NCBI RefSeq assembly: GCF_001190925.1
Contig: NZ_CP011072.1
Coordinates: forward strand, 3,658,001 to 3,722,000
Origin: Azoarcus sp. CIB
GTDB taxonomy: Bacteria; Pseudomonadota; Gammaproteobacteria; Burkholderiales; Rhodocyclaceae
DNA length: 64,000 bases
Reading direction: 5' to 3'
Below, piece by piece: positions 18,827-27,562 of this stretch; the first letter of the stretch is position 1, and the number at the start of each line of letters is the position of its first letter. A program made the position numbers and the translations under genes. The notes beneath the pieces were generated by a model that ran no database searches, had not been told where the DNA came from, and saw nothing but the letters and a program-made list of their open reading frames with translations.

Positions 18827-20596
18827 ATGGAAGCACCGACGGGAGAACACGTCCTTGCCCAGTCGATCGCACAGACACTGATCGAGGGCTTCAACAAGCA
18901 CTACCGCATCTTCCGCGAGACCTCCCGGCGCGCGAAGGAAAGCTTCGAGGCCGCCGACTGGCAGGCCCAGCTCACCGCGGTGCGCGACCGCGTGCAGTTC
19001 TACGACGATCGCGTCGAAGAGACGGTGCGCCGCCTGCACGAGGAGTTCGATGCCGATTCGGTCGACGACGACACCTGGCAGCAGGCCAAGCTCCACTACA
19101 TCGGCATCCTGATCCGCCACAAGCAGCCGGAACTCGCAGAGACCTTCTTCAATTCGGTGTGCTGCAAGATCCTGCACCGCACCTACTTCAATAACGACTA
19201 CCTGTTCGCGCGCCCGGCGATCTCCACCGAATACATGGAGTCCTACCCGCCGGTGTACAGCAGCTACTACCCGCGCGATGCGGGTCTGCGTGCCACCGTG
19301 TGCCGCATCATCGAGGACTTCGACTGGCAGCGCCCCTTCGAAGACCTCGACCGCGACATCGACCTGATCCTGCACACCGTGCACCGGCACCTCGGCGAGT
19401 GGCCCGACATGGAGGTCAATTGCCAGATCCAGGTGCTGTTTTCGGCCTTCTACCGCAACAAGACGGCCTACATCATCGGCAAGGGCATCAACGGCTACCA
19501 GGAATACCCGTTCGCGATTGCGGTGCGCCACAACGCCTCGGGGCGCCTGGAGATCGACACCATCCTGCTCGACCCGTGGCGCATCTCGGTGCTGTTCTCA
19601 CTGTCACGCGCCTACTTCCTCGTCGACATGGAAGTGCCGTCCGGCTACGTCCAGTTCCTGCGCTCGATCATGCCCAACAAGCACCGCTCGGAGCTCTACA
19701 CGATGCTAGGACTGGGCAAGCAGGGCAAGACGATGTTCTTCCGCGATCTCATCGCACACCTGCGCCACTCCAACGACCAGTTCGTGATCGCGCCGGGCAT
19801 CCGCGGTCTCGTGATGCTGGTATTCACGCTCCCCTCCTACCCCTACGTGTTCAAGGTCATCAAGGACGTGTTCGGGGCCTCCAAGAACATGGATCGCGCC
19901 ACTGTGAAGCGCAAGTACCTGATGGTCAAACGTGTCGATCGCGTGGGCCGCATGGCCGACACGCTGGAGTTCTCCAACGCCGCCCTGCCGCTGGCGCGCT
20001 TCAATCCGGAACTACTCGAGGAATTGCGCAGCCTCGCGCCGACCGCCTACGAGAGCGACGGCGACTCGGTCGTCATCAAGCACCTGTACATCGAGCGCCG
20101 CATGACGCCGCTCAACATCTACCTCGAGCGCGCCACCGACGAACAGGTCGAGCACGCCGTGCGCGAATACGGCAACGCGATCAGGGAGATGGCCACGACG
20201 AACATTTTCCCCGGCGACATGCTGTGGAAGAACTTCGGCGTCACGCGCTACGGCCGCGTGGTGTTCTACGACTACGACGAGATCGAGTACATGACGGACA
20301 TGAACTTCCGTCACATCCCCGAGGCGCCCTACCCGGAGATGGAGATGTCGAGCGAGCCGTGGTATTCCACCGGGCCGATGGACGTCTTTCCAGAGGAATT
20401 CGCAACCTTCCTGCTAGGCGCCCCGCGCGTGCGCCAGGCCTTCCTGAAACACCACCGCGACCTGCTGACGCCGGCCTTCTGGCAGCGCACGCAGGCGTCT
20501 ATCCGCAGCGGCTACGTCGAGGACTTCTTCCCCTATCCCGACGAACTGCGCTTCTGTCACCTGCATCCGTCCCGCGACCGCCGCAGCGGCGCCTGA
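18827..20596 (+). CDS. aceK: Isocitrate dehydrogenase kinase/phosphatase
   Basis: A 589-residue bifunctional enzyme that phosphorylates dimeric Icd to divert isocitrate into the glyoxylate bypass, and reverses this. The ATP-binding segment APGIRGLVMLVFTLPSYPY and the following VFKVIKD lysine are intact, as is the catalytic region FPGDMLWKNFGV and the YDYDEIEYMTDMNFR stretch. The ATG at 18827 is preferred over an upstream TTG because GACGAGGAA precedes it. It is divergent from icd2 rather than in an aceBAK operon. Its stop is four bases from the stop of convergent soxZ. Confidence 0.97.
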   Translation: MEAPTGEHVLAQSIAQTLIEGFNKHYRIFRETSRRAKESFEAADWQAQLTAVRDRVQFYDDRVEETVRRLHEEFDADSVDDDTWQQAKLHYIGILIRHKQPELAETFFNSVCCKILHRTYFNNDYLFARPAISTEYMESYPPVYSSYYPRDAGLRATVCRIIEDFDWQRPFEDLDRDIDLILHTVHRHLGEWPDMEVNCQIQVLFSAFYRNKTAYIIGKGINGYQEYPFAIAVRHNASGRLEIDTILLDPWRISVLFSLSRAYFLVDMEVPSGYVQFLRSIMPNKHRSELYTMLGLGKQGKTMFFRDLIAHLRHSNDQFVIAPGIRGLVMLVFTLPSYPYVFKVIKDVFGASKNMDRATVKRKYLMVKRVDRVGRMADTLEFSNAALPLARFNPELLEELRSLAPTAYESDGDSVVIKHLYIERRMTPLNIYLERATDEQVEHAVREYGNAIREMATTNIFPGDMLWKNFGVTRYGRVVFYDYDEIEYMTDMNFRHIPEAPYPEMEMSSEPWYSTGPMDVFPEEFATFLLGAPRVRQAFLKHHRDLLTPAFWQRTQASIRSGYVEDFFPYPDELRFCHLHPSRDRRSGA

Positions 20597-20600
20597 GACG

Positions 20601-20912
20601 CTATGCCACCCGGATCGCGTCGCTGCGCGTATCGCCGAGGTTGTCGCGCCAGCTCACGACGATCTCGTCGCCCGCAGCACCGCCGGTGATGCTGAAGGCG
20701 AGATAGGGATTCGTTGCGATCGACGGGCCGAAATCCGCCGCCAGCACGATTTCCCCGTTGCGCCGCACGCTTACCTCGGTGATGAAGTGCGCCGGAATGC
20801 GCTTACCCTCGGCATCCTTGCGCAGACCGTTCTCCATCGGGTGCGAGAACAGCATGCGTAATTCCGTGCCTCCGTCCTTGAGCGTCGCGCGGATGCGAGT
20901 CGGCGTGCTCAT
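20601..20912 (-). CDS. soxZ: Sulfur-oxidation carrier subunit SoxZ
   Basis: A 103-residue protein with SoxZ landmarks: the opening MSTPTRIRATLKDGGTELR, HPMENGLRKDAEGKRIPAHFI, and the late W-R-D-N-x-G segment. SoxZ is the immunoglobulin-like periplasmic partner of SoxY. It has no signal peptide and is normally exported by piggy-back with Tat-targeted SoxY. The start overlaps the soxY stop by four bases, so the two are coupled. Confidence 0.95.
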   Translation of the reverse strand: MSTPTRIRATLKDGGTELRMLFSHPMENGLRKDAEGKRIPAHFITEVSVRRNGEIVLAADFGPSIATNPYLAFSITGGAAGDEIVVSWRDNLGDTRSDAIRVA

Positions 20913-21376
20913 GTCCCGCAGCCCCCGACGGTCACGGTGACCTCCCGCCGCGCCGCGAAGAGCTGCCCGTCGGCCTTCACCAACACCTGCACGCGCGTCG
21001 AACGCGCCATCTTCACCCGCGTCTGGATAGTCGGAGCCATCGCACCCGAGAGACGGAAACTCGCCGCGACCTTCCAGGGATTCTCCTCGATGAGGATTAC
21101 GATCTGCTCCGTCCGCGGAATGTCGCTGGCCACCGAGATCGCGACCGCACGCCCGTCCTCGGCGACATCCGGGGCCACGATGCGGATCGCGCCGCTCTCC
21201 GCCGCGTCCTCGGCACCCAGCGCCCGCAAGGCGTCGTCGAGAGTGGTGGCCTCGAACGCGGCCGCGTTCCTCGCATCCTGAGCCTGCGCCGGCGCGACGA
21301 TCCCGGCGGCCACCAGCACCGACCACATCCCCAGTCCGCCACCCGCCTTCAGCACATCCCTGCGCCGACTATCCAT
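20909..21376 (-). CDS. soxY: Sulfur-oxidation carrier protein SoxY
   Basis: A 155-residue periplasmic carrier with a Tat signal (RRRDVLKAGGGLG then a hydrophobic stretch to AQAQ) and the C-terminal carrier motif VGGCGT. Its swinging-arm cysteine binds sulfur intermediates as a thiosulfonate or persulfide. The other Sox genes (soxXA, soxB, soxCD) are not in the window. It is divergent from a cytochrome c / sulfide dehydrogenase pair across a 113-bp gap. Confidence 0.96.
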   Translation of the reverse strand: MDSRRRDVLKAGGGLGMWSVLVAAGIVAPAQAQDARNAAAFEATTLDDALRALGAEDAAESGAIRIVAPDVAEDGRAVAISVASDIPRTEQIVILIEENPWKVAASFRLSGAMAPTIQTRVKMARSTRVQVLVKADGQLFAARREVTVTVGGCGT

Positions 21377-21489
21377 CCCGCTCCCGAATCTTCATTCAAT
21401 TCTCACCTATCCGGCCGTCGCCCGGACGCGCCTACCACGCGCGCTATACTGCGCAGTCCCGCGCATGCGCCACCGCATGGAGAACGTCC

Positions 21490-21810
21490 GTGACCGGCAA
21501 GTCTACCCTCGCCGCCCTGTGCCTGCTTGCCGGCACGACTCATGCCGCCGACTCCGCCGCCCTCCATGCGCGCAATCTTGCCGCCAACTGCACCCCCTGT
21601 CATTCAGCCGACGCCCCCGCGCCGAACGCGATCCCGCGCATCGTCGGCCTGCCGGCGGACAGACTCCTGCACCGGCTACGGGCGTTTCGCAGCGGCGACA
21701 CACCCGCGACCGTCATGCACCAGATCGTGCGCGGCTACAGTGACGAACAGCTCTCGCTGATCGCCGCCCATCTCGCCGGCAGCCCTGACCCGGCACTCGA
21801 CCCACGATGA
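21490..21810 (+). CDS. Monohaem class I cytochrome c, likely electron acceptor of the sulfide dehydrogenase
   Basis: A 106-residue periplasmic protein starting with GTG, with a signal peptide ending THAA and one CxxCH haem site (CTPCH). The C-terminal part (VRGYSDEQLSLIAAHLAG) is the usual last helix of small c-type cytochromes. The stop overlaps the flavoprotein start by four bases (ATGA). It therefore probably plays the FccA role, passing electrons from flavocytochrome c sulfide dehydrogenase. FccA of purple sulfur bacteria is dihaem, while this protein has only one haem site. Confidence 0.85.
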   Translation: MTGKSTLAALCLLAGTTHAADSAALHARNLAANCTPCHSADAPAPNAIPRIVGLPADRLLHRLRAFRSGDTPATVMHQIVRGYSDEQLSLIAAHLAGSPDPALDPR

Positions 21811-23081
21811 ACCGACGCCGTTTCCTGCGCAGCCTGGGCCTTGCCGCGACCGCACCGGCCACCGCCATCCTGGCCGCGTGTTCGTCCGCCCCGCGGCCCG
21901 GCGCCCCGCACGTCGTCGTGGTCGGTGGCGGTTACGGCGGCGCGACGACGGCAAAGTACCTGCGCATGTGGAGCGCCGGCCGCATCGACGTCACGCTGGT
22001 CGAACGCGAAGCGCGCTTCGTATCCTGCCCGATGTCCAACCTCGTCCTCGCCGGACTGCGCAGCCTGGACGACCTCACCGCGAGCTACGACCGCCTGCGC
22101 ACGCGCTGGGGCGTGCGCGTCGTCAACGACGAAGTTGTCCGCATCGACGTCGCCCGACGCGAGCTCCGCCTCGCCAGCAACGACGGGATCGGCTTCGACC
22201 GCGTCGTGCTGGCGCCCGGCGTGGATTTCCTCACCGAACAGGTCGCCGGGCTCGCGGGCAAGTTCGAACGCATTCCCCACGCCTGGAAGGCCGGCCCGCA
22301 GACCGAACTGCTGCGTCGCCAGATCGAGGCGATGCCGGAGGGCGGCGTTTTTGCGCTGCACGTCCCGAAGTCCCCCTACCGCTGCCCGCCCGGCCCCTAC
22401 GAGCGGGCCTGCCTCGTCGCGCACTACTTGCGTGCCCGAAAGCCGCGCGCGAAGCTGCTCCTGCTCGACGCCAACAGCGAGATCCAGTCAAAGAAGGCGC
22501 TGTTCGCGGCAGCCTTTGCCGGATCGTACAAGAACATCATCGAATACCGCCCCGACAGCACCCTGCTGTCGGTCGATGCCCAAACCCTGAGCGCGGAGCT
22601 GGAGTTCGACCGGGTCCGCGCCGACGTCCTCAACGTCATCCCGCCGATGCGCGCCGGGCACCTCGTGGACCGCCTGAACATCCCCCTGATCAACCGCCGC
22701 TGGGTCGACGTCGACTGGCGCACGATGGAAGTGCGCGGCGCCCCCGGCATCCATGTCATCGGCGACGCAGTGCTCGCCGCACCGGGCATGCCGAAGTCCG
22801 GCCACATCGCGAACCAGCAGGCGAAGCTCGCCGCCGCCGCGATCGTCGAACTCCTTGACGGCCGTTCGCCCGACCCCGTCCCGACGCTTCTGAACACCTG
22901 CTACAGCTTTGTCGATGACCGCAACGCAATCCACGTCGCGACCGTCCACCGCTACGACGCCGCCGAAGGAACCGTCCTGCCCGTCGCCGGTGCAGGTGGC
23001 CTGTCGTCGGCAGCAAACGAAGAGGAAGGCCGCTACGCCGCGGCGTGGGCGCAGAACATCCGCGCCGACATGCTCGCCTGA
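21807..23081 (+). CDS. fccB: Flavocytochrome c sulfide dehydrogenase flavoprotein subunit
   Basis: A 424-residue FAD protein oxidising sulfide in the periplasm. A Tat motif (NRRRFLRSLG) is followed by a possible lipobox (ILAAC), then a dinucleotide-binding VVVVGGGYGGATTAKYLR. Three cysteines match those of Allochromatium FccB: Cys74 in FVSCPMSN (covalent FAD attachment), Cys193 in RCPPGPYER and Cys365 in LNTCYS (redox disulfide). The flavin-reductase region HVIGDA and PKSGHIANQQAK is intact. It is coupled to the upstream cytochrome c, and soxYZ lies divergent. Confidence 0.93.
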   Translation: MNRRRFLRSLGLAATAPATAILAACSSAPRPGAPHVVVVGGGYGGATTAKYLRMWSAGRIDVTLVEREARFVSCPMSNLVLAGLRSLDDLTASYDRLRTRWGVRVVNDEVVRIDVARRELRLASNDGIGFDRVVLAPGVDFLTEQVAGLAGKFERIPHAWKAGPQTELLRRQIEAMPEGGVFALHVPKSPYRCPPGPYERACLVAHYLRARKPRAKLLLLDANSEIQSKKALFAAAFAGSYKNIIEYRPDSTLLSVDAQTLSAELEFDRVRADVLNVIPPMRAGHLVDRLNIPLINRRWVDVDWRTMEVRGAPGIHVIGDAVLAAPGMPKSGHIANQQAKLAAAAIVELLDGRSPDPVPTLLNTCYSFVDDRNAIHVATVHRYDAAEGTVLPVAGAGGLSSAANEEEGRYAAAWAQNIRADMLA

Positions 23082-23097
23082 AGCGCCGGGTGGCGCC

Positions 23098-23523
23098 TCA
23101 CCAGCCCAGCTCCAACAGCCACGGTCCCTCGCCCGCGGCCAGCGCCTCGCGCACATAGGCCACCGTATTCGCCGGCAGCTCGTCGCGCGCGAACCAGCCC
23201 AGCGCGTCGCACTTGCCCGGCTCGCAGATGTGCGGCTCGCCCGACCACGCCTTCGCGCGCAGGAAGAAGTCCACCCGGTTGGTGTCCGAGCGGCGATGCA
23301 CGACGCCCATGTTCGCCAGCTCCGCCGGATCGATGTCGATCCCGAGCTCCTCGCGCATCTCGCGGACCGCGGTCCCGCCCAGTGATTCGCCCGGCTCGAC
23401 GTGGCCGCCGGGCAGGCTGAAGAGCCCGTCGAAGAAGCCCGTACCGGCACGGCGCATCAGCAGGATGCCGCCCTCGCGCTCGAGCAGGACATGCACCCCG
23501 ACGGGAATCCCCGCATGCATCAA
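23098..23523 (-). CDS. Nudix hydrolase (MutT/NUDIX)
   Basis: A 141-residue single-domain protein with a complete Nudix box (GHVEPGESL...REMREELGI) at about residues 40-62. Such enzymes cleave nucleoside diphosphates linked to another moiety, and the substrate cannot be inferred. The start overlaps the dut stop by four bases, so it is the distal gene of a coaBC-dut-nudix operon, consistent with nucleotide-pool clean-up. Confidence 0.9.
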   Translation of the reverse strand: MMHAGIPVGVHVLLEREGGILLMRRAGTGFFDGLFSLPGGHVEPGESLGGTAVREMREELGIDIDPAELANMGVVHRRSDTNRVDFFLRAKAWSGEPHICEPGKCDALGWFARDELPANTVAYVREALAAGEGPWLLELGW

Positions 23524-23969
23524 TGCTTGCCGGTGCTGCCGAACCCGCCCTCGCCGCGATCGCTTTCGGGGAATTCATCGACGACGTTGAACCCGACCTG
23601 CAGCACCGGAACCACCACCAGTTGCGCGATACGCTCCATCGGCTGCAACGTGAAGCTCGCGCGGCCACGATTCCACACCGACACGAAAATCTGGCCCTGG
23701 TAGTCGGAATCGATCAGACCGACGAGGTTGCCCAGCACGATGCCGTGCTTGTGGCCCAGCCCCGAACGCGGCAGCACCATCGCGGCGAGCCCCGGATCGG
23801 CGAGGTGAATCGCGAGGCCACTCGGGATGAGCGCCGTCTCGCCCGGATGAAGGGTCACCGGTACGTTCAGGCAGGCGCGCAGGTCCAGCCCGGCCGAACC
23901 CGGCGTGGCATAGGAAGGATTGTGATCGCGCAGGCGATCGTCGAGGATCTTGACGTCGATTCGGTGCAT
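23520..23969 (-). CDS. dut: Deoxyuridine 5'-triphosphate nucleotidohydrolase (dUTPase)
   Basis: A 149-residue trimeric dUTPase with its five motifs: [31 protein letters not shown] (catalytic Asp), ERIAQLVV and the flexible C-terminal GEGGFGSTG. It converts dUTP to dUMP, keeping uracil out of DNA and feeding dTMP synthesis. It lies seven bases downstream of coaBC, the same coaBC-dut linkage found in many proteobacteria. Confidence 0.98.
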   Translation of the reverse strand: MHRIDVKILDDRLRDHNPSYATPGSAGLDLRACLNVPVTLHPGETALIPSGLAIHLADPGLAAMVLPRSGLGHKHGIVLGNLVGLIDSDYQGQIFVSVWNRGRASFTLQPMERIAQLVVVPVLQVGFNVVDEFPESDRGEGGFGSTGKH

Positions 23970-23976
23970 GTTTGTC

Positions 23977-25173
23977 TCAGTTGGCAGCCGTCTTCAGCAG
24001 ACCGGCCAGATGTTCGACGATCCTGCGCGCAACCTCGGTCTTGGGCGCACGCTCCAGCGGATGACGCCCTGCGTCGTCGTACAGGATCACCAGATTGTCG
24101 TCGCTTCCAAGGCCGTCCTGCACCAGGTTGCCCACCAGCATCGGCAAGCGCTTCGCCCGCCGCTTGCCTTCGGCGTAGGCATCCAGGTCGCGGCTCTCTG
24201 CAGCGAAGCCGACACAGAACGGCGCATTCTCGCGCGCCGCGACCTCGGCCAGAATGTCGGGGTTGGGCGTCAGCCGCAGCGTCATGTCGGCCGACGACTT
24301 TTTTACCTTGTGCTCCGCTGCCTCGGCCGGACGATAGTCCGCCACCGCCGCCACGCCGATGAAGACGTCCGCCCCCGGCAGCGCCGCCATCACGGCATCG
24401 CGCATCTGCAGGGCGCTACGCACGTCCGCGCGACGCGCGCCCGCCGGCACGGGCAGGCCCGTCGGGCCGCTCACCAGCACGACTTCCGCACCGGCGCGCG
24501 CGCATGCCTGCGCCAGCGCATAGCCCATCTTGCCCGAACTGGTGTTGGTGATCCCGCGCACCGGGTCGATCGCCTCGAAGGTCGGCCCGGCCGTCAGGAC
24601 GACCTTGCGGCCCGCGAGCAGCTTCGGCTGAAAGAATGCGATCACGTGCTCGAGCAGCTCCTCCGGCTCCAGCATCCGCCCCATGCCCACCTCCCCGCAG
24701 GCCTGGTCGCCGGCAGCCGGCCCGAGAAGCGTCGCGCCGTCGGCGACGAGCTGCGCCATGTTGCGCCGCGTTGCGGGGTGTTCCCACATCTGGCGGTTCA
24801 TCGCCGGCGCCACCAGCAGCGGGCACTCGCGCGCGAGACACAGCGTACTCAGTAGGTCGTCCGCCCTCCCCTGCACCAGCTTCGCGATCACGTCCGCCGT
24901 CGCCGGCGCGATCAACACCGCGTCTGCGCCGCGTGTGAGATCGATGTGCGCCATGTTGTTGTCCATGCGCGCATCCCACAGGTCCGTCCATACCGGATTG
25001 CCCGACAGCGCCTGGTAGGTCACCGGCGTCACGAAGCGCGCACCGCCCTCCGTCAGCACGACGTGCACGTCCGCTCCTGCCTTGCCCAGCAGCCGCACGA
25101 GTTCCGCCGCCTTGTATGCGGCCACCCCGCCAGTCACGCCGAGGACCAGCTTACGCCCCTTCAATTCGCACAT
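23977..25173 (-). CDS. coaBC: Bifunctional phosphopantothenoylcysteine decarboxylase/phosphopantothenate-cysteine ligase
   Basis: A 398-residue coenzyme A biosynthesis enzyme. The N-terminal CoaC flavoprotein half has [14 protein letters not shown] and the [12 protein letters not shown] motif. The C-terminal CoaB half has [15 protein letters not shown] and the AAVADYRP segment. The CTP-using ligase adds cysteine to 4'-phosphopantothenate and the other half decarboxylates the product. It is divergent from radC with 46 bp between starts. Confidence 0.97.
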   Translation of the reverse strand: MCELKGRKLVLGVTGGVAAYKAAELVRLLGKAGADVHVVLTEGGARFVTPVTYQALSGNPVWTDLWDARMDNNMAHIDLTRGADAVLIAPATADVIAKLVQGRADDLLSTLCLARECPLLVAPAMNRQMWEHPATRRNMAQLVADGATLLGPAAGDQACGEVGMGRMLEPEELLEHVIAFFQPKLLAGRKVVLTAGPTFEAIDPVRGITNTSSGKMGYALAQACARAGAEVVLVSGPTGLPVPAGARRADVRSALQMRDAVMAALPGADVFIGVAAVADYRPAEAAEHKVKKSSADMTLRLTPNPDILAEVAARENAPFCVGFAAESRDLDAYAEGKRRAKRLPMLVGNLVQDGLGSDDNLVILYDDAGRHPLERAPKTEVARRIVEHLAGLLKTAAN

Positions 25174-25219
25174 GGCATATGCCTTACAATTATCCGATCA
25201 CCCACAACCTGCTCCCGAC

Positions 25220-25897
25220 ATGGCTATCACCGACTGGCCGGAAGACGAACGCCCGCGCGAAAAACTCCTCGGACGCGGACCCGAAGCCCTCTCCGACGCC
25301 GAACTCCTCGCGTTGTTCCTGCGCGTCGGCATTCGCGGCAAGAGCGCTGTCGATCTCGCACGCGACCTGCTCGAACGCTTCGGCTCGCTCACCCGCCTGT
25401 GCGCCGCGCCGGCAGACGATTTCTCCGCAGTCCCCGGCATGGGGCTGGCGAAGTATGCCCAACTGCAGGCGGTCATGGAACTGGCGCGGCGCGCGCTGAG
25501 CGAGGAGATGGCCGCGCGCGACGTGTTCGACTCGCCCTCCGCGGTGCGCGACTGGCTGCGGCTGCGCATCGGCAGCCTGCCGCACGAGGTCTTCTGCGTG
25601 CTGCTCCTCGACGCCCGCAACCGCCTGATCGAGGCAGTCGAACTTTTTCGCGGAACGCTCACGCAGACCAGCGTTTACCCGCGCGAGGTAGTCAAGCTCG
25701 CCCTGTCGCGCAATGCTGCCGCGGTCATCCTTGCGCACAATCACCCCTCCGGCGCCAGCGAACCGAGCGGCGCCGACGAGTTGCTGACCCGCACTCTCAA
25801 GCAGGCGCTCGACCTCGTCGACGTGCGCGTCCTCGACCACTTCATCGTTACCGCCCACGCGCGGCCACTCTCCTTCGCCGAAAGGGGCCTGCTGTAG
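25220..25897 (+). CDS. radC: RadC/JAB1-MPN family protein
   Basis: A 225-residue protein with an N-terminal helix-hairpin-helix-like region ([15 protein letters not shown]) and a C-terminal JAMM metalloprotease-like site, [15 protein letters not shown]. It begins at the ATG for [17 protein letters not shown], the usual RadC start; the longer frame runs back into coaBC. A DNA-repair role was proposed historically but is disputed, and the molecular function is unknown. The coaBC/radC/rpmB order is conserved in many proteobacteria. Confidence 0.93.
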   Translation: MAITDWPEDERPREKLLGRGPEALSDAELLALFLRVGIRGKSAVDLARDLLERFGSLTRLCAAPADDFSAVPGMGLAKYAQLQAVMELARRALSEEMAARDVFDSPSAVRDWLRLRIGSLPHEVFCVLLLDARNRLIEAVELFRGTLTQTSVYPREVVKLALSRNAAAVILAHNHPSGASEPSGADELLTRTLKQALDLVDVRVLDHFIVTAHARPLSFAERGLL

Positions 25898-26015
25898 GGC
25901 GGGCCTCGCCCATGACGCCGACTTTGTCCGGCAATCGCACGCCGGACTTGCTCCCGTCACGGAACATCGGATATCATCTTGCGTTTTCCGCAATCCGAAC
26001 TCCCTGGAGCAACCT

Positions 26016-26252
26016 ATGGCTCGCGTTTGCCAAGTTACCGGTAAGGCACCGATGGTGGGAAACAACGTTTCCCACGCCAACAACAAGACCAAGCGTCGTT
26101 TTCTCCCGAACCTGCAGAATCGCCGGTTCTGGAGCGAGGCTGAAAACCGCTGGATCCGCCTGCGCGTGTCCAACGCAGCGCTGCGCACCATCGACAAGAA
26201 GGGCATCGACGTCGTCGTGTCCGAGCTGCGCGCCCGCGGCGAGAAGATCTGA
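26016..26252 (+). CDS. rpmB: 50S ribosomal protein L28
   Basis: A 78-residue protein with the L28 signature [20 protein letters not shown] and [13 protein letters not shown]. It precedes rpmG by 79 bp and both end at one strong terminator, so they form the usual rpmBG operon. The ATG follows CTGGAGCAACCT. Confidence 0.98.
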   Translation: MARVCQVTGKAPMVGNNVSHANNKTKRRFLPNLQNRRFWSEAENRWIRLRVSNAALRTIDKKGIDVVVSELRARGEKI

Positions 26253-26331
26253 CACTGCGAGTTTGACACTCGTCTGACACTGCGGATCCAAGCGCTGCGC
26301 CACGCAGCGCTGTAACTGAACGGAGATTCAA

Positions 26332-26499
26332 ATGGCTAAAGGCGGCCGCGAAAAGATCAAGCTGGAATCGACCGCAGGTACCGGTCATTTCTACACGACC
26401 TCGAAGAACAAGCGCACCACCCCGAACAAGCTCGAGTTCAACAAGTACGACCCCGTCGCACGCAAGCACGTCCTGTACAAGGAAGTGAAGCTCAAGTAA
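26332..26499 (+). CDS. rpmG: 50S ribosomal protein L33
   Basis: A 55-residue basic protein beginning [20 protein letters not shown] and containing NPNKLEF-type L33 sequence ([13 protein letters not shown]). The two CxxC zinc motifs of zinc-binding L33 are absent, so it is the zinc-free form. A GGAGA ribosome binding site lies six bases before the ATG. It is cotranscribed with rpmB. Confidence 0.97.
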   Translation: MAKGGREKIKLESTAGTGHFYTTSKNKRTTPNKLEFNKYDPVARKHVLYKEVKLK

Positions 26500-26544
26500 G
26501 CACCCTCGCAGGCTGCGGCCTGCTCCAGGGACGCAGCGCGCAAA

Positions 26545-26584
26545 ACAAGAGGCCGCCGGATCACTCCGGCGGCCTCTTGTTTTT
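26545..26584. terminator. Bidirectional terminator between rpmG and cspA
   Basis: A perfect 16-bp stem (ACAAGAGGCCGCCGGA and its complement) around TCAC is followed by a T run. It ends the rpmBG transcript and probably also the convergent cspA transcript. Confidence 0.92.
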
Positions 26585-26632
26585 CCTGAAGGCCTTTCGC
26601 AGGGGCGTGCGGCCTTCGGGACTATCGGGACA

Positions 26633-26836
26633 TCAGGCCTTCTGGATGTTAGAGGCCTGCTTACCCTTAGGACCCTGGGTGACTTCGAAGGAGACTTTTT
26701 CGCCTTCCTTCAGCGTCTTGAAACCGCCCATAGTAATCGCAGAGAAGTGAGCGAAAAGGTCTTCGCTACCATCGTCCGGAGTAATGAAGCCAAAACCCTT
26801 GGAGTCGTTGAACCACTTAACGGTACCAGTTGCCAT
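26633..26836 (-). CDS. Cold-shock protein (CspA family)
   Basis: A 67-residue OB-fold single-stranded nucleic acid-binding protein. RNP1 (KGFGFI) and RNP2 (LFAHFSAI) are intact. It probably acts as an RNA chaperone. A strong promoter about 150 bp upstream predicts a long 5' leader, as in cold-inducible csp genes, where the leader controls mRNA stability and translation. Confidence 0.97.
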   Translation of the reverse strand: MATGTVKWFNDSKGFGFITPDDGSEDLFAHFSAITMGGFKTLKEGEKVSFEVTQGPKGKQASNIQKA

Positions 26837-26994
26837 GTTGCCTTAATCCTTCAAAATTTCTTAAAACGATGCGGGGTCTCCCCCTTCAGTGCATCAATGC
26901 TCAGTGAAGCCTTACCCGCACTAGCCCAGAGGCCCCGAAGACAGCCAGGACCGCAGAGCCAGTACATTGGACTTTGCATCTCGCACCCGTCCTG

Positions 26995-27023
26995 CTTTTA
27001 CCCATTTGTCAGCACAGCGTCAA
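26995..27023 (-). promoter_or_regulatory. Promoter of the cold-shock gene
   Basis: On the minus strand TTGACG and TAAAAG are separated by exactly 17 bp. The predicted start near 26988 gives a leader of about 150 nt, typical of cspA-type mRNAs. Confidence 0.6.
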
Positions 27024-27216
27024 CAATTTATTACCCCTCCGAATTGCTGCGTCGCAGCGATGAAAACCCCCTGAAAATGCCCACTTTGGCGCAGTCTCCA
27101 GTCAAGCCAAAGCGATTATCCATCGGCGGTCATTAGTTGCGCCGCAATATGCCGCTTGTCGTATCCGCGCGCTTCCGCGAACGCACAAACGCCTTGCCCG
27201 GGCCGTCCGGCAGCTG

Positions 27217-27244
27217 TTGCACTCCGCTTCCACTTGATTAGAAT
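27217..27244 (+). promoter_or_regulatory. Promoter of clpS-clpA, apparently giving a leaderless transcript
   Basis: TTGCAC and TAGAAT are separated by 16 bp. Transcription would start about seven bases downstream, at or next to the ATG at 27252, and there is no ribosome binding site before that ATG. Confidence 0.5.
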
Positions 27245-27251
27245 GGGCCGC

Positions 27252-27560
27252 ATGGCCACGCAAAAACAGGGCGAGTTCATACTCGAGGCGGAGCGCTCTC
27301 GCACCAAGCCCCCGCCGCTATACAAGGTGCTGTTGCTCAATGACGATTTCACACCCATGGATTTCGTCATCGTTGTGCTGCAGAAATTTTTCGGCATGGA
27401 CCGCGAACGGGCTACGCGGGTCATGCTCCAAGTCCACAGAGAGGGCATGGGGGTCTGCGGCGTCTTCGCGAAGGACGTCGCGGCGACCAAGGTGGAACAG
27501 GTCGTATCCTTCGCCCGTCAGCACCAGCATCCGCTGGCATGCGTGATGGAGGAAAACTGA
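27252..27560 (+). CDS. clpS: ATP-dependent Clp protease adaptor ClpS
   Basis: A 102-residue adaptor that delivers N-degron substrates to ClpAP. The core [20 protein letters not shown] and the [20 protein letters not shown] helix are typical, with the substrate-pocket Asp residues in NDDFT. An ATG nine bases upstream overlaps the likely -10 box, so the ATG at 27252 (MATQKQ) is preferred. clpA follows two bases after the stop. Confidence 0.95.
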   Translation: MATQKQGEFILEAERSRTKPPPLYKVLLLNDDFTPMDFVIVVLQKFFGMDRERATRVMLQVHREGMGVCGVFAKDVAATKVEQVVSFARQHQHPLACVMEEN

Positions 27561-27562
27561 GA

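Larger units (their letters stand above)
26837..27251. other. Divergent cspA/clpS regulatory region
   Basis: These 415 bp hold no credible gene. The cspA promoter lies on the minus strand at 26995-27023, which leaves an untranslated leader of about 150 nt. The clpS promoter abuts the clpS start at 27217-27244. Confidence 0.6.

Noticed and set aside
26332-26499. Zinc-free L33 as a marker of a Zur-controlled zinc-sparing set (with folE2)
   Set aside because: Zinc-free L33 is the normal housekeeping form in many proteobacteria, and no Zur-like palindrome was seen at rpmB or folE2.
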